The translations under genes were made by a program, and so were the position numbers. Below are positions 1 to 6,225 of a DNA stretch of 13,469 nt, piece after piece. Source of the stretch: JAKACU01 sp021821185 (GTDB lineage: Bacteria > Bacillota > Bacilli > Alicyclobacillales > SLC66); contig DAHWJX010000063.1 in assembly GCA_027343965.1 (NCBI GenBank), positions 1 to 13,469 on the forward strand, read 5' to 3'. Positions within the stretch are counted from its first letter, which is position 1. Each line of letters begins with the position of its first letter. Below the pieces are notes generated by a model. That model saw only the letters and a program-made list of their open reading frames with translations, did no database searches and was not told the origin of the DNA.

Positions 1-1595
1 CGCCTGTTGTTACGGTTGATCAAGATCACTCACGCATGACCGCTCGCTTTAAGAGAAAAGAGTCGGCGCCTTTACAAGCTGATCCTATTGAGATGACAAT
101 CGTACAAGATGCAGGGCATGATGAGCACCGAACGGATGCAGGTTCTTTGCCGCGAGAAGGTGTTGCAATGCGTCCGTATCGACTTCCTGATTTTCGCTTA
201 TTGGATCGCTCTATGCAGCGAAAAGGGGATAGTTCGGCGTTGCAAAGAGATCTGCAAATGAATGCAAAAAAACTTGCTGACACGTTTGAAAGCTTTGGCG
301 TGCAGGTAAAAGTCCTTGGATTCAGCCGTGGTCCGACGGTCACTCGCTACGAAATTCAACCTGCCGTTGGCGTCAAAGTATCGCGTATTTTAAGTTTATC
401 GGATGATTTGGCACTGGCCCTGGCTGCGCGCGATATTCGCATTGAAGCGCCGATTCTTGGCAAATCGGCAATCGGCATTGAAGTTCCTAACAAGGAAATT
501 GCTGTCGTATCATTTCGTGAAGTGTTAGAGACAGAGACATTTGCAAAAGCGACAAGTCCATTATCTTTTGCGTTGGGCAAAGATATCGCTGGTAACACCA
601 TTCTTGGTGATTTGGCTAAAATGCCGCACGTATTAGTGGCTGGCGCCACAGGGTCAGGTAAAAGCGTTTGTATTAATGGAATTATCGTGAGTATCTTGTT
701 TCGCGCAAAACCCGACGAAGTAAAATTTATCATGATTGATCCCAAGATGGTGGAACTTGGCGTCTATAATGACATTCCCCATTTGTTTGCACCCGTGGTG
801 ACGGATGCACGGCGTGCGGCGGCAGCATTACGCAAAGTCGTAGCCGAAATGGAACATCGATATGAACTCTTTCACAAAGCGAAAGTTAGGGATCTTGAAC
901 GCTATAATCTTTACGCTGCAAGAGAAGGAAAACCCTTCTTGCCCTTAATGGTCGTTATTATTGATGAATTGGCAGACTTGATGATGGTAGCACCTGGCGA
1001 CGTCGAGGATGCGATCTGCCGCTTAGCGCAAATGGCGAGAGCTGCTGGCATCCATTTGGTTATTGCAACGCAGCGTCCGTCTGTTGACGTCATTACGGGT
1101 TTGATCAAAGCTAACGTGCCTTCGCGAATTGCCTTTTCCGTATCGTCTGGGGTGGACTCTCGTACGATCCTCGATTCATCTGGGGCAGAAAAATTGCTCG
1201 GTAGAGGGGACATGCTCTATCTGCCGGTTGGAGCAAGTAAACCGATTCGTTTGCAAGGTGCATTTCTGTCTGAAATAGAGATTGAAAAACTTGTTGATTT
1301 TATTAAAAATCAACAAGGCGCATCCTATCAAGAAGACTTTAGTCTTGTCGATGAAAAGACGGCACGTACCGATAATCTTGACCCGTTATTTGAAGAAGCT
1401 GTGAAGCTAGTCGTAGAGTCGGAACAGGCCTCTGTGTCATATCTGCAACGGCGCTTAAAAGTGGGGTATTCACGAGCTGCACGCATAGTCGATTCGCTTG
1501 AGGAACTTGGTATTGTGGGACCTTTTGAAAATAGCAAACCTCGCGAAGTTTTGATGACGCGAGAAGAATGGTTGGAACGTTCGGATTCGTTGTAA
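1..1595 (+). CDS. spoIIIE: DNA translocase SpoIIIE/FtsK, C-terminal part (5' partial)
   Basis: ATP-driven double-stranded DNA pump that moves chromosome through a closing septum, in sporulation into the forespore. The frame stays open to the left edge, so the ATG at 36 is internal and the N-terminal membrane segments lie outside the window. Counting from that ATG, the FtsK alpha region (about 60-170) is followed by the motor. Walker A GATGSGKS is at 203-210, Walker B VVIIDE at 306-311, and the conserved ATQRPSVDVITG and SRIAFSVSSGVDSRTILD stretches come after. The last 70 residues (from about 449) are the winged-helix gamma domain that reads oriented DNA signals, including YLQRRLKVGYSRAARIVD. 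Bacilli may carry a second family member (SftA). The SpoIIIE assignment rests on synteny with ymfK, rodZ, pgsA, cinA, recA and rny. Family assignment is certain; the choice of paralog is likely. Confidence 0.95.
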   Translation, partial: PVVTVDQDHSRMTARFKRKESAPLQADPIEMTIVQDAGHDEHRTDAGSLPREGVAMRPYRLPDFRLLDRSMQRKGDSSALQRDLQMNAKKLADTFESFGVQVKVLGFSRGPTVTRYEIQPAVGVKVSRILSLSDDLALALAARDIRIEAPILGKSAIGIEVPNKEIAVVSFREVLETETFAKATSPLSFALGKDIAGNTILGDLAKMPHVLVAGATGSGKSVCINGIIVSILFRAKPDEVKFIMIDPKMVELGVYNDIPHLFAPVVTDARRAAAALRKVVAEMEHRYELFHKAKVRDLERYNLYAAREGKPFLPLMVVIIDELADLMMVAPGDVEDAICRLAQMARAAGIHLVIATQRPSVDVITGLIKANVPSRIAFSVSSGVDSRTILDSSGAEKLLGRGDMLYLPVGASKPIRLQGAFLSEIEIEKLVDFIKNQQGASYQEDFSLVDEKTARTDNLDPLFEEAVKLVVESEQASVSYLQRRLKVGYSRAARIVDSLEELGIVGPFENSKPREVLMTREEWLERSDSL

Positions 1596-1676
1596 GTATT
1601 ACTTGTTTGGGACATGTTTTCTCTCGCCCTTGCGTATGCATACCAAAGGAAGGTTACAGGACGAGGAGGGACGTGC

Positions 1677-2204
1677 GTGAAACGGATAACCGTAAAAGTG
1701 TTATCACTTGGAATTTTGTGTCTTGTTTTACTGATTGGTTTACCCTACCAAACTGTGAAAAAAATATCTGCACAGGCAACAACGGAGCATGTGATTACTA
1801 ATAATCAACAAAAATTGCTTACGCAAACAATAGCTACGTTTGCACCGCAGGTCGATGAATTGTACTTTTCTATGAATCGTGATGGGGGAATTTCGATCAA
1901 TGCAACGGCAACGCTAAGCGGGTATAAATTATCCTATGCCTTAGCCGCTGATGTAGCAGATCGTTATTTATATGGAGTTTACCATGAGTTGCCTTTTGTA
2001 AAAGTGGATTTTGCCGGACTTTATGTGCGCTATGAAGGAAGATATGTAATGGCTGTTGGGCTTGGAAGACATGCGGAACAGCGCTTATCGGTCCGAGTAT
2101 TTGCCCCGGACCGAGGCATTGCTGTTTTTCAAGCTGTAGGGGATATGAATAATACAACCTCGGCATTAATCGATCAAGCGTACGCAGAATATAAAGTGTC
2201 CTAG
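1677..2204 (+). CDS. Unrecognised small membrane-anchored or exported protein
   Basis: Protein of 175 residues that I cannot assign to a family. The start is taken at GTG 1677 because GAGGAGGG (1663-1670) lies six bases upstream; an in-frame ATG at 1614 would add 21 residues but has no ribosome binding site. The basic N-terminus (VKRITVK) is followed by one hydrophobic segment at about residues 8-24, so the protein is membrane-anchored or exported. An AQA at about 32-34 could be a signal peptidase site but is far from the hydrophobic core, so an uncleaved anchor is more likely. There is no lipobox. The remaining 140 residues look like a compact soluble domain with alternating beta-type stretches (GGISINATATLSGYKLSY, FAGLYVRYEGRYVMAVGL). 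It lies 81 bases after spoIIIE and ends 5 bases from the stop of the convergent minus-strand gene. No obvious promoter or terminator flanks it. Confidence 0.75.
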   Translation: MKRITVKVLSLGILCLVLLIGLPYQTVKKISAQATTEHVITNNQQKLLTQTIATFAPQVDELYFSMNRDGGISINATATLSGYKLSYALAADVADRYLYGVYHELPFVKVDFAGLYVRYEGRYVMAVGLGRHAEQRLSVRVFAPDRGIAVFQAVGDMNNTTSALIDQAYAEYKVS

Positions 2205-2209
2205 GAACG

Positions 2210-2551
2210 TCACTGACTGCGTCGTTCTGTCCCAGCAATATAGGCTTGCATAAACCCGACACCCTCTTCACGAAGCCGTCGCATCATCTCGCGTAAGATA
2301 GGATGATGCCCGGTTAAGAGAAGGGTTTCTGCAATCGTATGTGTAGTAAATGGTTGATTTAGGCTGTCTGTAACGCGAGTGTCGTTGACCAAGTGATCAA
2401 GCCATTCGTCTGAATAATGTTGACCTCGTAAATCTCGATAGGCTGCGCGGTATAGATCCTTAACTCCAAAGGGTAATCCAACAGTTTTCAAGTAAAAATC
2501 TAGTTGGTAAAGGGCTTGGGCTACAGAACGGTGATCCTGTTTTCCGATCAT
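2210..2551 (-). CDS. Unrecognised 113-residue protein, only reverse-strand gene
   Basis: Small, charged, soluble protein that I do not recognise; it has no membrane segment, no cysteine pair and no clear catalytic motif. The open frame extends upstream to 2941, but I choose the ATG at 2549-2551 (MIGKQDHRSV). It has GAGGTG seven bases upstream, and a good promoter (TTGCTA-N17-CATAAT, minus strand) sits at 2585-2613, so longer versions would begin upstream of the transcript. An ATG five codons earlier (2566) is the main alternative. The sequence is mostly helical in character, with a C-terminal stretch ILREMMRRLREEGVGFMQAY. It is convergent with the unknown gene at 1677-2204 and divergent from the lipoprotein gene. 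Being a lone antisense gene in a co-directional core cluster suggests a lineage-specific insertion. Confidence 0.65.
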   Translation of the reverse strand: MIGKQDHRSVAQALYQLDFYLKTVGLPFGVKDLYRAAYRDLRGQHYSDEWLDHLVNDTRVTDSLNQPFTTHTIAETLLLTGHHPILREMMRRLREEGVGFMQAYIAGTERRSQ

Positions 2552-2584
2552 GGTTAGACACCTCATGTTTATTTGCTCCCGTTT

Positions 2585-2613
2585 ATTATGCGTTTTTACA
2601 ATCAATCTAGCAA
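2585..2613 (-). promoter_or_regulatory. Sigma-A promoter of the reverse-strand gene
   Basis: Read on the minus strand, TTGCTA (2613-2608) and CATAAT (2590-2585) are separated by exactly 17 bases. Transcription would start near 2578, about 27 bases before the ATG at 2551. This places the GAGGTG ribosome binding site within the message and supports that start. Confidence 0.6.
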
Positions 2614-2657
2614 GTTTTTCGTTACTTTTCATTGATGAAAAGCTTTCCCGTAAATAT

Positions 2658-2685
2658 TTGCCTACATCATCCTTCATGGTACAAT
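2658..2685 (+). promoter_or_regulatory. Sigma-A promoter of the lipoprotein gene
   Basis: TTGCCT (2658-2663) and TACAAT (2680-2685) are separated by 16 bases; transcription would start near 2692, about 29 bases before the ATG at 2721. With the reverse promoter it forms a divergent control region between 2552 and 2720. Since the genes that follow are nearly contiguous, this promoter may drive the lipoprotein, ymfK, rodZ and yajQ. Confidence 0.6.
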
Positions 2686-2720
2686 GAACACGATGTAGAT
2701 CATGGGAGAGTTGCAATGGT

Positions 2721-3815
2721 ATGAATAAACTGCAAAAAAGTCTTTTGTGGAGCGCCTTTGGGCTGACTTTGGGACTTACAGGCTGTGGCTTTACCGATGT
2801 CACGTCGCTAAACGCAAGTGTTGTGAAAACAGGAATTTTATTTGTTGCTTCGAATGCCGTCTCGCGTTCGTCCGCTGTACAGACGGTTCTGCAGAATCCA
2901 CCACTGGGCGTGAGTGTTGCGACGGTCACGGCACCTAGCACGTTTCACGGATATGAAACGATGCTTCGTCAATTTCCTGCCAGTATTGTGGCAATCGATG
3001 GAGCCCCGGTGAGCTATGTGCAGCGTTTGGCAAGTCAACATCTGAACGTGCATTTTCTTGCATGGGCACAAGCTTCGGTACCATCGACGCCATTGGCTAA
3101 CGTAACATGGATAGAACCACAGGCAACATCGTCATCGGCTTTTTTGGCGGGCTATGTTGCGGGTGGACTGTCTCAGGGAACGAAAGGCATCCAGGTTATC
3201 GATGGCATATCTTCGCCGAGCCAGTCACATCTGAGTCTCGTTTCCTCCGTGATCTCTGGAATTCATGCGGCATTTTCAAACAGCCCAGTAGCCGTGCAAA
3301 CGATCACCTCTACAAGTGGTGCTGTGGCTTTATCAAGCACAAACCAAATGGATGCCCTCGTTGTTTGGGGTGATGTACCATCTTCAGCTATGTCTGCTAT
3401 CCTTCATAGTGGATTACCAGTCATTGACTTGACTGACCGCTTGGCATTGCAAAATGGACCGCAAGTTATGCTGCGATTATCGCATGCATCGGTTGTAGCA
3501 CAAGGTTTAGGTGCGATTTTTAGGCAAAGTAAATCGGGTGCACCTTGGCAACAGACATGGATGGTGGCTATGCCTGCCAGTTTTGTCTTGCAGGGATATA
3601 CGGGCTGGCCTGACTTGCACGGTCTTGTGCAAGTGGCGACATTGCTAAAACGCAAGTTACTCTCACCAAATATGTTTTATTTAACCGCACCGACGATAAA
3701 GCAAGCGAAAAAGTTAGGGTTGCCGATGAAGGTGTCCACTGTGCGGGGAGCCACCTATAGCAACTCAACCGTTTACGGCAATGTCACGGCAACCTTATCT
3801 GCCAACTTGCCATAA
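2721..3815 (+). CDS. BMP-family (Med/PnrA-like) surface lipoprotein
   Basis: Probable lipid-anchored solute- or nucleoside-binding protein on the outer face of the membrane. The N-terminus is a lipoprotein signal: basic MNKLQK, a hydrophobic core, then lipobox LTGC at residues 19-22, so Cys22 would be lipidated. The body has the alternating alpha/beta pattern of a periplasmic-binding fold, and AFLAGYVAGGLSQGTKGIQVI near 140-160 resembles the conserved FLAG...AG region of BMP proteins (PnrA, TcsA, Med). At 364 residues it is normal for the family. GGGAGAG at 2704-2710 serves the ATG. No ABC transporter permease or ATPase genes follow, so it either works with a transporter encoded elsewhere or has a regulatory role like Med. 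Listeria carries a BMP lipoprotein (tcsA) in the equivalent area near spoIIIE. Sequence similarity beyond the motif is weak, so the family call is good but the ligand is unknown. Confidence 0.8.
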   Translation: MNKLQKSLLWSAFGLTLGLTGCGFTDVTSLNASVVKTGILFVASNAVSRSSAVQTVLQNPPLGVSVATVTAPSTFHGYETMLRQFPASIVAIDGAPVSYVQRLASQHLNVHFLAWAQASVPSTPLANVTWIEPQATSSSAFLAGYVAGGLSQGTKGIQVIDGISSPSQSHLSLVSSVISGIHAAFSNSPVAVQTITSTSGAVALSSTNQMDALVVWGDVPSSAMSAILHSGLPVIDLTDRLALQNGPQVMLRLSHASVVAQGLGAIFRQSKSGAPWQQTWMVAMPASFVLQGYTGWPDLHGLVQVATLLKRKLLSPNMFYLTAPTIKQAKKLGLPMKVSTVRGATYSNSTVYGNVTATLSANLP

Positions 3816-3822
3816 ATGAGGA

Positions 3823-4584
3823 GTGGTCGTCACGGAAGAATGGTATTTCGAATACTCCATTGATAGAGACAGGATTGGATTGCTCGGCGATGTGGCCTCG
3901 GTACTTGGTATGTTATCGATCAATATCACGAAACTAAGCGGCGTTGAAGATCGTACGCGTGGTTTTTTATTGCAGACAGATGATCCAACACGTATCGAAT
4001 CGTTGCGAATCTTACTGCAAAATGTGGACAATATCCGAGTTACGGCGTTGCGCAAACCAACCTTGTTGGATCATTTGGCATTGCGCCATGGCAGACTGAT
4101 TGACAACGGTCAAGGTGACGATAATACGTATCGTTTTACACGCGATGCTTTGGGCGTGTTGGTTGATTTTATGGGGGAACATCTTAAAGCGCCAGGACAT
4201 CAGGTCATGGGGATACGCGGCATGCCACGTGTCGGTAAGACGGAGTCTATTGTGGCGGCAAGCGTCTATGCAGGTAAGAGATGGACATTCTTATCATCTA
4301 CTTTACTGAAACAAACGTTACGGACGGACCTTGATGAAGAAGAGTTTACAGCAGATAATCATGTGTATATTATTGATGGCATTGTGTCGACAATGAGAGG
4401 CAACGAAGATCATATGCGTCTTATTCGAAAGATTTTGCGACTTGATGCGCCAAAAGTGATTGAACACCCTGATTTATTTGTACATAACACCGAATATGGG
4501 TGGAAAACGTTTGATCGGATTATCGAATTGCGAAACCAACCTGATGAAAAGATCTCCTATGCCGGTTTGCTTCGCAATATATGA
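3823..4584 (+). CDS. ymfK: YmfK-like DUF3388 protein with ACT-like and P-loop regions
   Basis: Conserved Bacilli protein of unknown biochemical role (253 residues). Residues about 6-75 (EWYFEYSIDRDRIGLLGDVASVLG) look like an ACT-type regulatory domain, which commonly senses small ligands. The central part has a nucleotide-binding P-loop, GMPRVGKT at 133-140, and a hydrophobic strand ending in Asp (VYIIDG, 181-186) that could be Walker B. This suggests a ligand-sensing NTPase, which is inference. The start is GTG 3823, seven bases after the lipoprotein stop. It is the only standard start between the in-frame stop at 3817 and the conserved region. The GAGGAG motif (3818-3823) overlaps it instead of lying upstream, so initiation may rely on translational coupling or a nonstandard codon further in. 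It sits directly before rodZ, as in Bacillus. Confidence 0.85.
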   Translation: MVVTEEWYFEYSIDRDRIGLLGDVASVLGMLSINITKLSGVEDRTRGFLLQTDDPTRIESLRILLQNVDNIRVTALRKPTLLDHLALRHGRLIDNGQGDDNTYRFTRDALGVLVDFMGEHLKAPGHQVMGIRGMPRVGKTESIVAASVYAGKRWTFLSSTLLKQTLRTDLDEEEFTADNHVYIIDGIVSTMRGNEDHMRLIRKILRLDAPKVIEHPDLFVHNTEYGWKTFDRIIELRNQPDEKISYAGLLRNI

Positions 4585-4603
4585 TGAGGATGGTGTTTAG
4601 CCT

Positions 4604-5572
4604 GTGAATGGATCGGGTATGCAAGGAGGTACCGATGGCTATTCGCAACGGATTCAGGAATTAGGCACATTGCTTCGTACAACGAGAGAAGCTAAGGGTA
4701 TTGCTTTGGCAGATGCTGTTGAAGCAACGAAAGTAAGAAGTCGCTATCTTTTGGCGCTCGAACAAGGCAACCTGTCGATTTTGCCAGGCGCCGTCTATAC
4801 TCGTGGGTTTGTACGTTGCTATGCAGATTACCTTGGTTTGGATGGAATGCAGACTGTTAACGCGTATCTTGGCTCGCATCATGAGGAGGAGACAGACACA
4901 GATAAAGTAGCTCCGTCGAAGCCTGCTTTGACAAGTAGGCCGTCGCAATCGTCTGCGGGACCCCGTCAGCCCATGGCTCAGCTTCAAGAAGTTAAAAAGA
5001 GACCGATGCGTTCCATGAAAGTATCCAATACATCGTATACGCCACGCGCCTTGGGTGTGACTGCTATTATTGTGGTGGTTTTTGCTGTAGCCGTTAGCGT
5101 CTACGCTATGGTATCGAAGCATGATGTGCAAAAAAACGCATCGCATGTAAAAACAGGGTCTACGACAAGCAATCAGAAACTACCCACTGTTACGGTAACG
5201 ACAACAGGGAACAAGGGTCATAGTAAGAGTCAACCCACACATGTCGTCACGCATACCACGCCATCAACAACGATTGTGAAGCAAAGCAGTGCTGGGAGTG
5301 TCACCACGTATCAAGTGCAAACGACACGACCTCTCATGGTCGTGCATGTTGGAGACATAAACGGTCGTTCATGGATGCAGATTACCGCAGATGGTAAGCC
5401 AATCGTTCCAAGCCTTATCTTAAATAGTGGACAAAGTCGAACATGGACCGCTAAGTCTTCGATGAAAGTATTTCTTGGTGCTAACGAGTATGTACACATG
5501 ACCATAAATGGTACGCCGATACCAGTCGCTAAAGTTTCGGGTGCATTTACTTATGTATTTACGAAAAAATAG
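4604..5572 (+). CDS. rodZ: RodZ-like cell-shape protein (YmfM): HTH, one TM, DUF4115
   Basis: Membrane protein that links the MreB cytoskeleton to the wall-synthesis machinery. Order of parts: an N-terminal Xre-type helix-turn-helix (HTH_25) at about 15-90, with QELGTLLRTTREAKGIAL and the typical RSRYLLALEQGN and YTRGFVRCYADYLGLD; a polar linker; one transmembrane helix at about 149-170; a Ser/Thr-rich extracytoplasmic linker at about 171-240; and a beta-rich DUF4115 domain at about 245-317 (SWMQITADGKPI, VHMTINGTPIPV). The start is uncertain. GTG 4604 is the first in-frame start but its nearest GAGGA is 13 bases away, and ATG 4619 has no ribosome binding site. A strong AAGGAGGT (4623-4630) lies inside the frame and serves only an out-of-frame ATG at 4635. 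It follows ymfK by 19 bases, matching the Bacillus order. Confidence 0.9.
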   Translation: MNGSGMQGGTDGYSQRIQELGTLLRTTREAKGIALADAVEATKVRSRYLLALEQGNLSILPGAVYTRGFVRCYADYLGLDGMQTVNAYLGSHHEEETDTDKVAPSKPALTSRPSQSSAGPRQPMAQLQEVKKRPMRSMKVSNTSYTPRALGVTAIIVVVFAVAVSVYAMVSKHDVQKNASHVKTGSTTSNQKLPTVTVTTTGNKGHSKSQPTHVVTHTTPSTTIVKQSSAGSVTTYQVQTTRPLMVVHVGDINGRSWMQITADGKPIVPSLILNSGQSRTWTAKSSMKVFLGANEYVHMTINGTPIPVAKVSGAFTYVFTKK

Positions 5573-5600
5573 ATTGATAGGGTAAGAGGAGGGCACAACG

Positions 5601-6092
5601 ATGGCAAAGGACGCTTCATTTGATATCGTTTCGGAAAGCGATCTACAAGAAGTTGGCAACGCAGTACATCAGGCACAAAAGGAATTGGAAAATCGGTTCG
5701 ATTTTAAAGGCAGTAAAAGTTCATTGACGTTAAATGAGGATAAAATTATCGTCGTTGGCGATGACGAATACAAACTAGATGCTGTTTTAGATGTTTTGCA
5801 AACAAAATTGGTGCGTCGTGAAGTTTCCTTAAAATTTTTAGACTACGGCAAAGTAGAACCGGCTTCAGGGGGAACTGTGCGCCAAGTTGTTCACATCAAG
5901 CAGGGCTTGGATCAGGACGTTGCAAAATCGATCGTCAAAGCGATCAAAGATAGTAAGATCAAAGTACAAGCTTCCATTCAAGGTGATCAAGTGCGAGTTA
6001 GTGGGAAAAACAAAGATGATTTGCAGGCTGTGATTCAACATATCAAAGCGATCGACTTTCCTGTGGAATTGCAATTTTCAAATTATCGCTAA
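5601..6092 (+). CDS. yajQ: YajQ-family nucleotide-binding protein (UPF0234)
   Basis: Soluble cytoplasmic protein of 163 residues, the normal family length. The opening FDIVSESDLQEVGNAVHQAQKE, the NRFDFKGSKSS stretch (32-41) and the ending IKAIDFPVELQFSNYR are characteristic of YajQ (YitK in Bacillus subtilis). The fold is two RRM-like halves. Members bind nucleotides or RNA, and a Xanthomonas homologue is a cyclic di-GMP receptor; whether this copy does so is not visible here. A strong ribosome binding site GAGGAGGG (5586-5593) lies seven bases before the ATG. It follows rodZ by 28 bases and is probably the last gene of that transcription unit, since a hairpin with a T-run lies 74 bases downstream. 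In Bacillus subtilis this gene is located elsewhere, so its position here is a lineage difference. Confidence 0.93.
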   Translation: MAKDASFDIVSESDLQEVGNAVHQAQKELENRFDFKGSKSSLTLNEDKIIVVGDDEYKLDAVLDVLQTKLVRREVSLKFLDYGKVEPASGGTVRQVVHIKQGLDQDVAKSIVKAIKDSKIKVQASIQGDQVRVSGKNKDDLQAVIQHIKAIDFPVELQFSNYR

Positions 6093-6123
6093 CTATGTAG
6101 TACTGCAGCGTATAGTCAGATTT

Positions 6124-6152
6124 TTGACACAAGGTGGATTCTCCGGTATACT
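6124..6152 (+). promoter_or_regulatory. Near-consensus sigma-A promoter upstream of rimO
   Basis: TTGACA (6124-6129), a 17-base spacer, and TATACT (6147-6152): eleven of twelve consensus bases match. Transcription would start near 6159. It lies in the 133-base gap between yajQ and rimO and probably drives rimO, pgsA, cinA and the helicase gene. Unusually, the initial transcript runs at once into the hairpin at 6166-6198. Confidence 0.8.
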
Positions 6153-6165
6153 TCATAAGTACATC

Positions 6166-6198
6166 ATGGGTGGCGGATCGTCTCCGCTCCATTTTTTT
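6166..6198 (+). terminator. Hairpin plus T-run between yajQ and rimO (terminator/attenuator)
   Basis: ATGGG (6166-6170) pairs with TCCAT (6188-6192, one G-U pair) and GCGGA (6173-6177) pairs with TCCGC (6183-6187), with a two-base bulge and a five-base loop, followed by seven T. It fits an intrinsic terminator for the yajQ unit. Because the promoter at 6124-6152 is upstream, it would also be encountered about seven bases into the rimO transcript, so it could act as an attenuator. Confidence 0.65.
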
Positions 6199-6225
6199 GC
6201 CCTTTGTGTGGAAAGGTGATCAAGA

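Noticed and set aside
356..745. Long reverse-strand frame inside spoIIIE
   Set aside because: Antisense shadow of a strongly conserved coding sequence with no ribosome binding site or recognisable product; the same holds for the other reverse frames inside rodZ, rimO, cinA, the helicase and recA.
1614..1676. Upstream ATG start for the small anchored protein
   Set aside because: There is no ribosome binding site before 1614, while GAGGAGGG is ideally spaced before GTG 1677.
2206..2226. GAACG...CGTTC inverted repeat between the convergent genes
   Set aside because: Only five pairs with an eleven-base loop and no T-run on either strand, so it is not supportable as a bidirectional terminator.
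2552..2941. N-terminal extension of the reverse-strand frame up to 2941
   Set aside because: It overlaps the lipoprotein gene and both promoters, has no ribosome binding site at the early ATGs, and the promoter at 2585-2613 lies within it.
6166..6219. 17-codon frame starting at the rimO leader hairpin, as a real peptide gene
   Set aside because: It would start about seven bases into the transcript without a ribosome binding site; kept only as a possible attenuation element.
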